Shown: positions 9,193 through 19,121 of the stretch, piece by piece
Position numbering within the stretch: position 1 is the first letter of the stretch
Layout of the letters: each line of letters starts with the position of its first letter
NCBI GenBank assembly: GCA_005773635.1
Contig: SXHN01000033.1
Span: 1 to 64,000, forward strand
DNA length: 64,000 nt
DNA from: Actinomycetota bacterium
GTDB taxonomy: Bacteria; Actinomycetota; Acidimicrobiia; IMCC26256; PALSA-610
Direction of reading: 5' to 3'
Notes under the pieces: generated by a model
What the model was told of the DNA's origin: nothing
Database searches by the model: none
The model's input: the letters and a program-made list of their open reading frames with translations, nothing else
Position numbers and translations under genes: made by a program

Positions 9193-10140
9193 TCTATTGT
9201 TGCGGTGTTGTTTGAAGTACTCCAACGTACGCGCCAACCCGTCCGCAAGCGTCGTGAACGGCTTCCAACCCAGATGTATCCCAGCTCGGCCAGGATCTAG
9301 CGCACTCCTGCGCAACTCACCAATCCGAGCCGCTTCATAACGAGCGGGCTCATGAAAGCCAGTCAGCGTCGCAATTGCATCGTGAAGTTGCTGCACGCTC
9401 GTCTCAATACCCGTCCCGATGTTCAACACCAGGCCGCCTCCGCGATCGACAGACCTCCACATTGCGTCGACGACGTCGTCGACGTAGACGAAATCCCGAG
9501 TCTGGTGACCATCGCCGAAAATCGTGACTCGGGCTCGATCCAAAAACCGGCCCGCGAACATCGCAACGACGCCGGCCTCCCCGTGTGGGTTCTGGCGGGG
9601 TCCGTACACGTTTGCGAGCGCCAGTGCGCTGTACTCAATCCCTTGTATCTCACGGTAGTAATGCATGTAGTCGATCGCAGCCTTTTTCGAAACCCCGTAT
9701 GGCGATTCGGGCTTCCAGGGTGCTGCCTCACGGGTCGGGATCTCGTGGGGCACGCCGTACAACGTCCCGCCCGAAGCGGCGAAACAAAGTTTCGTCGTAC
9801 CGGCACTGACACAGCCCTCGAGCACGTTGACTGTCCCGCCGATATTGACGGCCGCATCGAAGCCGGGACGCGCCACAGAAACACGTACATCGGCTTGCGC
9901 CGCGAGATGAAAGACCACTTCAGGTTTCTTGCGCACGATGTAGTCGGCAATCTCCAGGTTCGCGACGTCGAGACGCTGAAATGAGAACCGTCGGCCAGGA
10001 TACGCACGCGCATCAGCAAGGTTCGCCAGCGAACCCGACGACAAGTCATCGACAACGTCGACAAAACAGCCCTCGGCGAGTAACCGGTCCACCAGCGCGG
10101 AACCAATAAATCCGGCGCCACCCGTCACCAATACGCGCAC
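9190..10140 (-). CDS. NAD-dependent epimerase/dehydratase (UDP-glucose 4-epimerase-like)
   Basis: VRVLVTGGAGFIGSALVDRLLAEG; YGVSKKAAIDYMHYY; GDGHQTRDFVYVDDVVDA. GTG start at 10140 chosen (TTG at 10149 is an alternative). Confidence 0.88.
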   Translation of the reverse strand: MRVLVTGGAGFIGSALVDRLLAEGCFVDVVDDLSSGSLANLADARAYPGRRFSFQRLDVANLEIADYIVRKKPEVVFHLAAQADVRVSVARPGFDAAVNIGGTVNVLEGCVSAGTTKLCFAASGGTLYGVPHEIPTREAAPWKPESPYGVSKKAAIDYMHYYREIQGIEYSALALANVYGPRQNPHGEAGVVAMFAGRFLDRARVTIFGDGHQTRDFVYVDDVVDAMWRSVDRGGGLVLNIGTGIETSVQQLHDAIATLTGFHEPARYEAARIGELRRSALDPGRAGIHLGWKPFTTLADGLARTLEYFKQHRNNR

Positions 10141-10145
10141 TGGAC

Positions 10146-11246
10146 TCAACGTTGGTTCGTTGATTCCGCGGCCGAAACCCGCCCCGCAGACACGTGCGAG
10201 CCCGCGGTGACGATCGCACCGGCGCCGACGAGGGTGATATCTGAGCAACCCGCGCCCGCACCCACACGCGCGCCGGCGCCAACGACCGAATCACTGATTT
10301 CGGCATCACGTTCGATCACTGCGTCGGAATGCAGCACTGAGCGCCGGACTCCCGCGCCCTCGGCGACTACACCGTGCTCACCCACAACCGATCCGCTCAC
10401 GCTGGCTCCTGCTTCAATGCAAGCGCCTCGACCAACCAATACCGGAGCGTCGAGCAACGCGTCTTGGCTGATGTCGGCGTCGCCTTGTACCCATACTCCC
10501 GGAGACAATTCGCGCGCATCGGGGGTGGGCAGCGCGCCAAGGTCGCCGCGCAGGACGTCGGCGTGAGCCTGAAGATACTTTTCGGGGGTGCCCATATCGA
10601 GCCAATAGCCGTCGTATTCGTAGGCGTACAGCGCTCCACGCGTTTCAACCATTCGCGGAAACGTCTCGCGTTCGATGGAAACGTTCACTCGCGTAGGAAT
10701 CCGATCGAACACTTCAGGCTCCAACACATACGTACCGGCGTTAATCCAATTGGTCGGGGCTTGATCTCGTGGCGGTTTTTCAATGAACCCCACCACTTCA
10801 CCGTCGTCGCGGGTAGGGACGACACCGAACATCGAAGGGTCCTCGACACGGCAAAGGTAAATCGATGCCTGGGCGCCGCGCTCCTCGTGGAAACGCACCA
10901 TCGCACCAAGATCTAAGGCCGTCAGCACATCGCCGTTACACACGATCACGCGCTCATTAATGCCCTCCGCAGCGAATCGAATCCCACCCGCGGTGCCAAG
11001 AGGCTTTTCCTCGACTGCATACCGCAAGGTGATATCGCCAAAGCGATCGCCACGGAAGTGCTCGCGAAAAGCATCTGGGAGATAGCCCATTGAAAGCACC
11101 ACTTCGGTCACGCCATGGCTTCCCAGCCATGCTAACTGCCGCTCCAAGAACGCAATGTTGGCGATCGGAAGTAAGGGCTTAGGAGTCGAGGTCGTGAGCG
11201 GGCGAAGGCGAGTGCCTTCGCCGCCGACGAGCACGATCGCTTTCAC
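10146..11246 (-). CDS. Mannose-1-phosphate guanylyltransferase-like nucleotidyltransferase with C-terminal left-handed beta-helix
   Basis: MKAIVLVGGEGTRLRPLTTSTPKPLLPIAN; C-terminal hexapeptide-like repeats. Confidence 0.9.
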   Translation of the reverse strand: MKAIVLVGGEGTRLRPLTTSTPKPLLPIANIAFLERQLAWLGSHGVTEVVLSMGYLPDAFREHFRGDRFGDITLRYAVEEKPLGTAGGIRFAAEGINERVIVCNGDVLTALDLGAMVRFHEERGAQASIYLCRVEDPSMFGVVPTRDDGEVVGFIEKPPRDQAPTNWINAGTYVLEPEVFDRIPTRVNVSIERETFPRMVETRGALYAYEYDGYWLDMGTPEKYLQAHADVLRGDLGALPTPDARELSPGVWVQGDADISQDALLDAPVLVGRGACIEAGASVSGSVVGEHGVVAEGAGVRRSVLHSDAVIERDAEISDSVVGAGARVGAGAGCSDITLVGAGAIVTAGSHVSAGRVSAAESTNQR

Positions 11247-12124
11247 TTGGTGGTTGTGGTGGCAACTGGCGCCGACGTGGTTGTCGCCTCCGGCGCGCTG
11301 GTTGTCGGTGTGCTGGTCGGCGGGGCGTTGGTTGTCGGCGAGCCCGGGACTGTGGAATCGGGCGGACTCAGGGTCGTCGGCGTCATCGCACCCTCACCAC
11401 GTTCTGTCGCTCCCACCAGATTCACAATTGATGGCACAGATCCAAGTGTGTTGAGATCTTTAACATCAGCAGGTACGAAGTACAGCGCAACGATCGTTTC
11501 AGAGTTGAGTTTCAACTTTGCAGGGTTACCCGTTTGCTCAACCAGCTTCGCAGTTTTGCCTGCTTCTTGTGTACCAATCGCCCACCGCAGCTCTGCTTTT
11601 TTATCGCCGCATTTCTGACCGTTCTTGCGTTCGATCCGTTTGCCGTCGCTGCCGTCCCACAGCTTCATTGAATCGGTGCCCAAGCTCCATCCGCCGTATT
11701 TCATGTACCGACCGACTGTTGCGTTTCTGCCAGCGTCTTCGGTAGTTGAGGGCTCCATATGGATGATTCCATCGCCGCTGCCATTAGCCAACTCGTGGGT
11801 GTGCAGCCCCGCGTAGACCGAGGGATTTCCGGCCCGGCCGCGAGGGTTCGAGGTATTCGCTTGCGGCCATGGCGTGGCGACTTCCCACTTGTCACACACG
11901 TACACCCCGAGTGCAGCATGCCAATGGTCGGGCTGGCCTCCCGGACCGTTGATTTTGGGACCGACATTGCCAGCGCTGTTCGTGTTATCACGGCTCAGGA
12001 GCACCATCACGGCGCCGACGACGAGCAGCATCGCTACCGCGCCGTTAAACCAGTTAGAGCCGCCTCGGCGCGCGCGCTTCGGCTTGCGCATTGCGCGACG
12101 TTTCATCCTCGAATTCGTGGCCAT
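11243..12124 (-). CDS. Single-pass membrane protein with His-rich extracytoplasmic domain and Thr/Pro-rich tail; function unknown
   Basis: Basic N-terminus plus TM; DHWHAALGVYVCDKW and GLHTHELANGSGDGIIHMEP; low-complexity S/T/P/A C-terminus. Confidence 0.75.
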   Translation of the reverse strand: MATNSRMKRRAMRKPKRARRGGSNWFNGAVAMLLVVGAVMVLLSRDNTNSAGNVGPKINGPGGQPDHWHAALGVYVCDKWEVATPWPQANTSNPRGRAGNPSVYAGLHTHELANGSGDGIIHMEPSTTEDAGRNATVGRYMKYGGWSLGTDSMKLWDGSDGKRIERKNGQKCGDKKAELRWAIGTQEAGKTAKLVEQTGNPAKLKLNSETIVALYFVPADVKDLNTLGSVPSIVNLVGATERGEGAMTPTTLSPPDSTVPGSPTTNAPPTSTPTTSAPEATTTSAPVATTTTK

Positions 12125-12157
12125 AGGCCGAGACGCTACCGGATCAGCATCATCGAT

Positions 12158-13036
12158 TCAGCGTTGTAGGCGCGCCCTCAGCCATCCCACAGCGATCAGC
12201 CCCATCGCTCGCAATGCCAGCGCAACCGCGGCTGGCCCAAGGAGTGCCCGCCGCGGTCCCCGCCAGTGCTTGACCGCAAACCGAAACGCCGAGCGATGAT
12301 GGTCGAGGATCGATCGATAGGGGTGGCTCCGGCGGCTGACACCTTCGATGTGCATCACCTCGGCACTCGGTTGGTACCAGACACTCCACCCGTGGGAGCT
12401 AAGCCGTAAACACAAGTCCACGTCTTCGAGAAACATGAAAAACCGTTCATCCCATCCACCGACGGCATCGACGGCCGACCTGCGCAGCATGATGACTGCC
12501 CCGGACAACCAATCCGCGGCGCGGCCCTCGCTCGGATCCAGATCCGATTGGCGATATTTGCGCGTCCACGGATTCTCCGGCCAAATCATCCCGAAGGCGA
12601 AATGACCGATCGATGTCATCAACGACGGAATCTGACGCGCCGAGGGATACACCTCGCCGTACTGATTCTTGATCCGAGGCCCAATGGCACCACGACTCGG
12701 CTGCTCGTCGAGCGCGAAACAGAGACTCCGTCCGGCTTCGACATCGAACACAACATCAGCGTTCAGTACGGCGACGTATGGCGACTCCGACGCCGCAATG
12801 CCCAAATTGGCCGCCCGTGAGTAACCGACGTTGCCGGGCGAATGAACGACCCGCGCATCGAGATGCGCGATCAGGTTCAGTGATTGATCCGTCGAGCCAT
12901 TATCAACAACGATGACCTCTGCGAGCCGATCATCATTGGAATGTACAAGTGATTCGACACACGCAGCGAGATGCTCGCCCGCGTTGTAATTCACAATGAC
13001 TGCACTCCACGTCGCAGGAGATTCAGACATTGGCAT
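12158..13036 (-). CDS. Glycosyltransferase family 2 (rhamnosyltransferase WbbL-like)
   Basis: WSAVIVNYNAGEHLAACVESLV; VVDNGSTDQS; GAVIMLRRSAVDAVGGWDERFFMFLEDVDLCLRL. ATG at 13036 overlaps the preceding stop (TGATG). Confidence 0.88.
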   Translation of the reverse strand: MPMSESPATWSAVIVNYNAGEHLAACVESLVHSNDDRLAEVIVVDNGSTDQSLNLIAHLDARVVHSPGNVGYSRAANLGIAASESPYVAVLNADVVFDVEAGRSLCFALDEQPSRGAIGPRIKNQYGEVYPSARQIPSLMTSIGHFAFGMIWPENPWTRKYRQSDLDPSEGRAADWLSGAVIMLRRSAVDAVGGWDERFFMFLEDVDLCLRLSSHGWSVWYQPSAEVMHIEGVSRRSHPYRSILDHHRSAFRFAVKHWRGPRRALLGPAAVALALRAMGLIAVGWLRARLQR

Positions 13037-13779
13037 CAATCGGTGAAACGGTATTTCACCAACGTATACAGCGCCGCGAACCCATCGCGCCAAGTGATCT
13101 TTTTTCCCTCATCGAATTCGCGGCCGGTGTACGAGATCGGGACTTCGTATATACGGACTCCCAGTTTCAAAATCTTCGCCGTGATCTCAGGTTCGATATC
13201 AAAACGATTCGAACGCAGCGTCAGGTGCTCCAACACGCGGCGATCGACGAGTTTGTAACAGGTCTCCATATCCGACAACGTGGTGTTGTACAAGATGTTC
13301 GTTGTCAGTGACAGAAAACGATTCCCTATCCAATGGAGAAACAGCATGTTGCGACGCTCGCCAGTGAAGCGCGAGCCATAGACAACATGGGCTTTACCCC
13401 GCAACACCGGATTAATGAGCTTCGGCCAATCTTCGGGGTCGTACTCCAAATCTGCGTCCTGCACCAACACCAGATCGCCCGTTGCGTTCGCGAATCCGAC
13501 TCGTACCGCAGCGCCCTTGCCGGCGTTGGCAGGCTGTGTGACGATCCGCACCGTGCTATCAGCTAGTTGACTCAGCACTTCGCGAGTGCCGTCGGTACTA
13601 CCGTCGTCGACAATCAGAATTTCGAGATCGAGCCCGCCCGGCAATTCAACCGCGCGCATTCTCCGAAGAATTTCAACGACGGTATTGCGCTCGTTGAAAA
13701 CCGGTACGACGACTGTGAGTTTTCGATAGATGGCAGGTTCAAGACCCGAGATGGCATTGTTGCGAGAGGTACGACTCAT
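13036..13779 (-). CDS. Glycosyltransferase family 2, polyprenol-phosphate sugar synthase-like
   Basis: LTVVVPVFNERNTVVEILRRM; ILIVDDGSTDGTREVL; VLVQDADLEYDPEDWPKLI. Confidence 0.92.
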   Translation of the reverse strand: MSRTSRNNAISGLEPAIYRKLTVVVPVFNERNTVVEILRRMRAVELPGGLDLEILIVDDGSTDGTREVLSQLADSTVRIVTQPANAGKGAAVRVGFANATGDLVLVQDADLEYDPEDWPKLINPVLRGKAHVVYGSRFTGERRNMLFLHWIGNRFLSLTTNILYNTTLSDMETCYKLVDRRVLEHLTLRSNRFDIEPEITAKILKLGVRIYEVPISYTGREFDEGKKITWRDGFAALYTLVKYRFTD

Positions 13780-14686
13780 AGGTATGGCGTAAACCTTCGC
13801 GCAGTTCGACCTCCGGCGCCCACCCCAGCAGCGACTGCGCCAAAGAAATATCTGGCTTTCGACGGGTCGGGTCGTCGGTTGGCAGCGGTTCGAACACGAT
13901 CTCAGATCTCGAACGAGTTATCTCGATCACAATTTCCGCGAGTTCCAGCATCGTGAATTCGCCGGGATTGCCCACGTTGATCGGCCCCGTTTCGGCCGAA
14001 TCGGCCAGAGCGATCAACCCGCGCACCTCATCAGAGACGTAACAAAACGACCGAGTCTGCAGGCCGTCGCCGTACACCGTGATTGGCATGTTGTTCATCG
14101 CTTGGACCAAGAAATTCGAAACCACTCGGCCATCAGCGGGACGCAGACGTGGGCCATAGGTGTTGAAAATTCTGGCGATACCCACTGAGAGCCCGTGATA
14201 GCGGTGATACGCCATGGTCAGGGTCTCGCTGAATCGTTTCGCCTCGTCGTACACCGATCGCGGACCAATTGGGTTGACATTGCCCCAATAGTCCTCGCGC
14301 TGGGGATGCACGAGCGGGTCGCCATACACCTCGCTGGTTGAGGCGAGAAAAAAGCGAGCATCGTGTTCCAGCGCAAGATCGAGTGCTTTGCGGGTGCCGA
14401 TCGAAGACACATCAAGCGTCTCAAACGGCATGCGAAGATATTCGGGCGGGCTCGCCGGGCTCGCCAGGTGCATAACGACGTCAACTGGACCATCTACCGG
14501 GAGGCCGTTGACAACATCGGCTTCAATAAAGGTGAACCGTTCGTGGCCAACGATCTGATCGATGTTTTCGCGACGGCCGGTGAGCAGATTGTCAATGCAC
14601 ACGACTTCGTCACCCCTGGCAATGAGGGCGTCGCAGACGTGCGACCCAACAAACCCAGACCCACCAGTGACGACGAAACGAGCCAC
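13739..14686 (-). CDS. SDR nucleotide-sugar enzyme, UDP-glucuronate decarboxylase-like
   Basis: VVTGGSGFVGSHVCDALIARGDEVVCIDNLLTGRREN; GPRSVYDEAKRFSETL; adjacent to UDP-glucose dehydrogenase. Confidence 0.88.
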   Translation of the reverse strand: MARFVVTGGSGFVGSHVCDALIARGDEVVCIDNLLTGRRENIDQIVGHERFTFIEADVVNGLPVDGPVDVVMHLASPASPPEYLRMPFETLDVSSIGTRKALDLALEHDARFFLASTSEVYGDPLVHPQREDYWGNVNPIGPRSVYDEAKRFSETLTMAYHRYHGLSVGIARIFNTYGPRLRPADGRVVSNFLVQAMNNMPITVYGDGLQTRSFCYVSDEVRGLIALADSAETGPINVGNPGEFTMLELAEIVIEITRSRSEIVFEPLPTDDPTRRKPDISLAQSLLGWAPEVELREGLRHTYESYLSQQCHLGS

Positions 14687-15978
14687 TACCTACCTACTCC
14701 TGAGTATTGGAAGCCACGCCGACGCATTGCGGCAGGGTCCAACAGATTCCGGGCGTCGACGATTACTGGCTTCGAGACAAGGCCGCGCAATCGGTCAAAG
14801 TCGAGCCAACGAAACTCGTCCCACTCGGTCAACACAGCAACAACGTCCGCGCCAGTCGCGGCGTCATAGGCATCGGTGCGAATCTCGAGCCCTGGCAACA
14901 TCTGCTTCGCCTTGTCGGCACCGGCAGGGTCGTACGCCTGCACAATCGCGCCCGCGTTGAGCAACCGCTCGCTGATGAGCATCGACGGAGAATCTCGTAA
15001 ATCGTCAGTATCAGATTTGAACGTCAGTCCCCAGACCCCGATCACCGCGCCATTGAGCGACCCACCAGCGCCCTGGGTGATCTTGTTCACCATATGTTCG
15101 TACTGCTTGCGGTTGACTTCAATGACACCTTCGAGAAGATCAAACGAATAGCCGTTCACCTGGGCGGTATGCAGCAGCGCCGCGCTGTCCTTGGGAAAAC
15201 ACGAGCCGCCGTACCCAGGACCTGGCTTGAGGAACTCGAATCCAATACGACGGTCGTATCCCATACCGAGTGCAACTTCGCGCACGTCGGCATCAACTGC
15301 CTCGCAGAGGTTGGCAATGGCGTTGATGAACGAAATCTTCGTAGCCAGAAAGGCGTTAGAGGCGTACTTGATCATTTCTGCTGACGCAGGGTCTGTGACC
15401 AAGACCGGCGCGCGCAATCCGCTGTACAGCTCAGAGACGCGAACCGCGGCGGCCGGGTCGTCGCAGCCGATCACGATGCGATCGGGGTTCAAGAAGTCGC
15501 GAACCGCCTGGCCCTCGCGGAGAAACTCTGGGTTTGAAGCGACCGTAACCCGATCCAGAGCAGGACCAGATTCGTCGAGAATTCGTTGCACAAACCGGCT
15601 CGACCCAACGGGCATCGTGGACTTGTTGATGACGACCGATCCGGGAGCGAGCACCGGCGCGATTTCGCGGGCTGCAGCCTCGACATACTTCATGTCGGCC
15701 GCGCCATCATCTCCCTGGGGTGTGGCCACGCAAATGAAGATGCAATCAGCGCCCGCGGCGGCATTGGCAGCGCCGACTACGAAACGCAGTCGACGTGAGG
15801 TCAGCCCTTCTTCCACAATCGCCGGCATGCCCTCTTCCAAAATGGGAATCTCGCCGGTATTCAGTTTCGCGACCCTCGATTCGTCGAGGTCGGCGCACAC
15901 AACTTCGTGTCCGAGATGCGCAAGACAGGCGGCGGTGGTGAGACCGACATAACCGGCTCCGATGACAGCAACTTTCAT
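14686..15978 (-). CDS. UDP-glucose 6-dehydrogenase
   Basis: MKVAVIGAGYVGLTTAACLAHLGHEVVCADLDE; GPGYGGSCFPKDSAALLHTA. Confidence 0.95.
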   Translation of the reverse strand: MKVAVIGAGYVGLTTAACLAHLGHEVVCADLDESRVAKLNTGEIPILEEGMPAIVEEGLTSRRLRFVVGAANAAAGADCIFICVATPQGDDGAADMKYVEAAAREIAPVLAPGSVVINKSTMPVGSSRFVQRILDESGPALDRVTVASNPEFLREGQAVRDFLNPDRIVIGCDDPAAAVRVSELYSGLRAPVLVTDPASAEMIKYASNAFLATKISFINAIANLCEAVDADVREVALGMGYDRRIGFEFLKPGPGYGGSCFPKDSAALLHTAQVNGYSFDLLEGVIEVNRKQYEHMVNKITQGAGGSLNGAVIGVWGLTFKSDTDDLRDSPSMLISERLLNAGAIVQAYDPAGADKAKQMLPGLEIRTDAYDAATGADVVAVLTEWDEFRWLDFDRLRGLVSKPVIVDARNLLDPAAMRRRGFQYSGVGR

Positions 15979-16091
15979 GAACGACTTTCTCGGCAGACTG
16001 ATATGTAGACAGAAGACCTATTTCAACATTTCTCGCAACGGGTCAATACAGCCTAGAGACTCCCCATCTTGAAACCCGACTAGTGCCTTGG

Positions 16092-17549
16092 CTACTGCTT
16101 TGGGCACCCGACGGCCGTCGCGCCAGGTTCGGTCGGAGAGGGTTTCGCCGACGCGCCTGGCTTCGATGAGGAGGTGGTGCCCGGTTGACCCGAAGCCGGA
16201 TTGGGTTTTTTGCCCGGCGCCGCGACCCCGGTAAAGTCGCGGCCGATTATCACTGTCACCACGCCATCGACGATGCTGTCATCCAACCGCAAGAGGCCGA
16301 CACCGCCAAGGTACGCGGCCAACGTTTCGGCCTGATCTTTGGCGCCTTTATGGGTGCCGTAGCGCACCTCGGTGATCTCAAAATCGTTTCTCACCGCAGT
16401 CTCGGCTGCGGCGGCGCGGAAGCCCTTCGCTTCCAAATCGCCGAGCACCTGTTTCGCAACGCCGCTGACACCAATACCGTTCTTCACCAGCACCGTGACT
16501 GACCCGGGGTCGACTTTGGTTTTCGGAACCGAAATTTCAGGCTTCGGACCACGTTCGCGCAGGCGAGCAAACAACACCTCGGCCTCTTTGGTTCGCACGC
16601 GCAACACGTCTTGGTCACCAATTCGTTCACCGTCGCTCGGGACAGTCGCAGACTCAAGTTCTCCCGGCTCCACGTCCTTAAATGCAACCGCAATAGCCAG
16701 GAGCTCCTTGAGCTCAACGTTGCGACTCGCGGTCAAACTCCCAAGTCCACGATTGATGAGTTTGGTCGCCGTGCCAAGGTTGCGGGCGCCTTTGCTAATT
16801 GCGGTTGCCGTGAGGCTCCTGATGAAATACTGCTGCCGGGCGATGCGACTCAAATCGGCCCGACCGTCTCGATGCCAGCGGTCGTTCGGGGTGTTCTTGT
16901 ACTCGAGGTGCCGCGACCGCACATATTTCAGGGCTCGAGGTCCATCGAACTGATGGCACCCCGCGTATGGGATCTGTAACCCCGTGAACGTGTCGCGAGA
17001 AATGGCGGGAAAATACAAATCGACGGTGCCGATCGCGTCCACAATGCCTTCAAACCCAGTGAAATTCACTTCTAGGTAATAATGGATTGGGATATTGAAA
17101 TTTTGCGACAGCGTGTCAACAACGGTCTGCGGGCCAGAGTTGAAGGCGGAATTCAGCTTGGCCTGGCCGCGGCCTGCGACATTCACCCAAAGATCGCGCG
17201 GAAACGAAACGAGCAGGGTAGTTTTCGTGCGCGGATCGAGATGCACAATCATCATCGTGTCACTGCGCCGACCGACGGTTTCGGCCTTCGTTCCGTATTC
17301 TTCGCGCTGTTTCTTCGTCTTGACGAAGTCACGAGAATCCGAGCCGATAATCAGGTAGTTCACCGGTTCACTATCAATGATTGGTGCTGTCGATACGTCC
17401 GAGCGCGCGACATTTTCGTCAACCTTGCGCTCAAGAAACCCGTAGCCAAACGACATTCCCCAACTCGTCAACGCAAACACTGTCACCAACGAGACCGCGA
17501 ACCGCCGCAAGAATTTCTGCAATAACGAGTTCGATTTCATAGCTGACAA
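16092..17549 (-). CDS. LCP (LytR-CpsA-Psr) family protein with LytR_C-like C-terminus
   Basis: NYLIIGSDSRDFV; RRSDTMMIVHLDPRTKTTLLVSFPRDLWV; ALKYVRSRHLEY; C-terminal VLVKNGIGVSGVAKQV. Confidence 0.92.
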   Translation of the reverse strand: MSAMKSNSLLQKFLRRFAVSLVTVFALTSWGMSFGYGFLERKVDENVARSDVSTAPIIDSEPVNYLIIGSDSRDFVKTKKQREEYGTKAETVGRRSDTMMIVHLDPRTKTTLLVSFPRDLWVNVAGRGQAKLNSAFNSGPQTVVDTLSQNFNIPIHYYLEVNFTGFEGIVDAIGTVDLYFPAISRDTFTGLQIPYAGCHQFDGPRALKYVRSRHLEYKNTPNDRWHRDGRADLSRIARQQYFIRSLTATAISKGARNLGTATKLINRGLGSLTASRNVELKELLAIAVAFKDVEPGELESATVPSDGERIGDQDVLRVRTKEAEVLFARLRERGPKPEISVPKTKVDPGSVTVLVKNGIGVSGVAKQVLGDLEAKGFRAAAAETAVRNDFEITEVRYGTHKGAKDQAETLAAYLGGVGLLRLDDSIVDGVVTVIIGRDFTGVAAPGKKPNPASGQPGTTSSSKPGASAKPSPTEPGATAVGCPKQ

Positions 17550-19048
17550 CCTATGAACTGTCCCCCGACAGATTTCGGATCCGCGTCAGTAGGCGGCTTC
17601 CCCGGGTTCGGTTTCGGCGCTTCGATCGCCGAAGGGACAGTCGTGGTGGTGCGCGGTCGAGTCGTCGGCGTCGTCGCAGGATCGACCACCCCACGCCAGT
17701 CAGTTCCCATCACGATCGTTACGTCACCTTCGGCGATCGTGGGCTGTTGCACAAGTTTCCCGATGCCGCCCAGGTACTTCGCGACAACCAGCGCCTTGCC
17801 CGCTTGGCTAGCGGTGTAATGGATCTCTGTCTTGGCAACTGTGCCAACGACCTCAACATCGGTGGTTTGAAAGCCCAATTTCCGCAGCTGCCCATTGGCA
17901 GTATCAGCAGTTTGCGGATTCGCGGTTCCATTGCGCAGCAGCACCTGAACATCGCCATTGTCAATCGCCGCAGTCGTGGTAGTTGCCTTTGGCGGGGGCG
18001 GCGCAAACGTGCGCAACCGCTGCAGAGTTAATTCTGCTTCGGGTTGTTGCAATTGCAAACGCCCACCGGAGCCACTCTTCACCGGCAACGTTTCCATCGG
18101 CACCGAGCCCGGATCGGTCACGCTGAAAGTGTTGACCAAACGCTTCACATCACCAAGATTGAATTGATCATCGCTGCCGACAAAATTCACCATCTTGTCT
18201 ACAAGTTTCAACCCGGTCCGGGGATTTTTGGCGCCCCGGTCAATACCGACTTGCATGAGCGTGCGGATCAAATATTGCTGGCGTCGAATGCGTCCGAAAT
18301 CGGCAGTCGGGTCCTGGCGCCACCGATTGGCCGAGTAGTCGAAATACTCGTAGTGCCGAGATCGCGCGTAGTTCAACGCCATGAGACCATCAAGCCTTTG
18401 GCAACCGCCTTCTACCGAAAGACCTGTGTACTTGTCGCGAGCTGGCGTCGGAAAATAGATTTCAACAGACTCAAGGACATCGACGATTTGGCGAAACCCA
18501 ACGAAGTCGACTTCAAGGTAATGATTGATGTCAACATCAAAGTTTTCCTTGATCGTTTGCACCAGCATCTCGGGGCCGCCACGCTGGCCACCACACTTGT
18601 AATCGGCATTGAACGTCGCGTTGATTTTTTCAGAACAGCCGCCCGGAATTTTCACTCCCGTGTCACGCGGCAGCGACACGATGAACGCCTCTCGGGAGTT
18701 CGGATCGATATGCGCGATCATGATCGTGTCGGAACGATTGCCAGCTTGCGTCGTGCTGTCGCCGAAGTGAATGGCGTCCTCTCCGGTCTTCACGAAATCG
18801 CGTGTGTCTGAACCAACGATCAGAAAGTTCGCGGGTTTCCCAGGGTCGTCATCGCCGCCAGAGGCTTTCAGCAAACCCTTCCTGAAAACGTGTTTCTCGA
18901 TGCTTTCAATTTTGCCCTTCGCGTACTCGTCTTCGCCCCACAAAGCCGCTGACAAGAGCACGAATCCTGCAAGCAACGCTATGAGAAATCGCGTGACAAA
19001 TGACCGAATCAAGACGAACGAAGGCACCGCGGTCTGATGGTAGGCCAC
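17537..19048 (-). CDS. LCP (LytR-CpsA-Psr) family protein, paralogue of downstream gene
   Basis: NFLIVGSDTRDFVKTGED; NRSDTIMIAHIDPNSREAFIVSLPRDTGVKIPG; ALNYARSRHYEY. GTG at 19027 with TACCAT 9 nt upstream is an alternative start. Confidence 0.92.
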   Translation of the reverse strand: MAYHQTAVPSFVLIRSFVTRFLIALLAGFVLLSAALWGEDEYAKGKIESIEKHVFRKGLLKASGGDDDPGKPANFLIVGSDTRDFVKTGEDAIHFGDSTTQAGNRSDTIMIAHIDPNSREAFIVSLPRDTGVKIPGGCSEKINATFNADYKCGGQRGGPEMLVQTIKENFDVDINHYLEVDFVGFRQIVDVLESVEIYFPTPARDKYTGLSVEGGCQRLDGLMALNYARSRHYEYFDYSANRWRQDPTADFGRIRRQQYLIRTLMQVGIDRGAKNPRTGLKLVDKMVNFVGSDDQFNLGDVKRLVNTFSVTDPGSVPMETLPVKSGSGGRLQLQQPEAELTLQRLRTFAPPPPKATTTTAAIDNGDVQVLLRNGTANPQTADTANGQLRKLGFQTTDVEVVGTVAKTEIHYTASQAGKALVVAKYLGGIGKLVQQPTIAEGDVTIVMGTDWRGVVDPATTPTTRPRTTTTVPSAIEAPKPNPGKPPTDADPKSVGGQFIGCQL

Positions 19049-19121
19049 CGCATTCCCTCATCACCGTCACGGTCTCGAATCCGCTCAGGGAATCGGCACT
19101 GCGCTGGGTAGCTTGGTTGTA

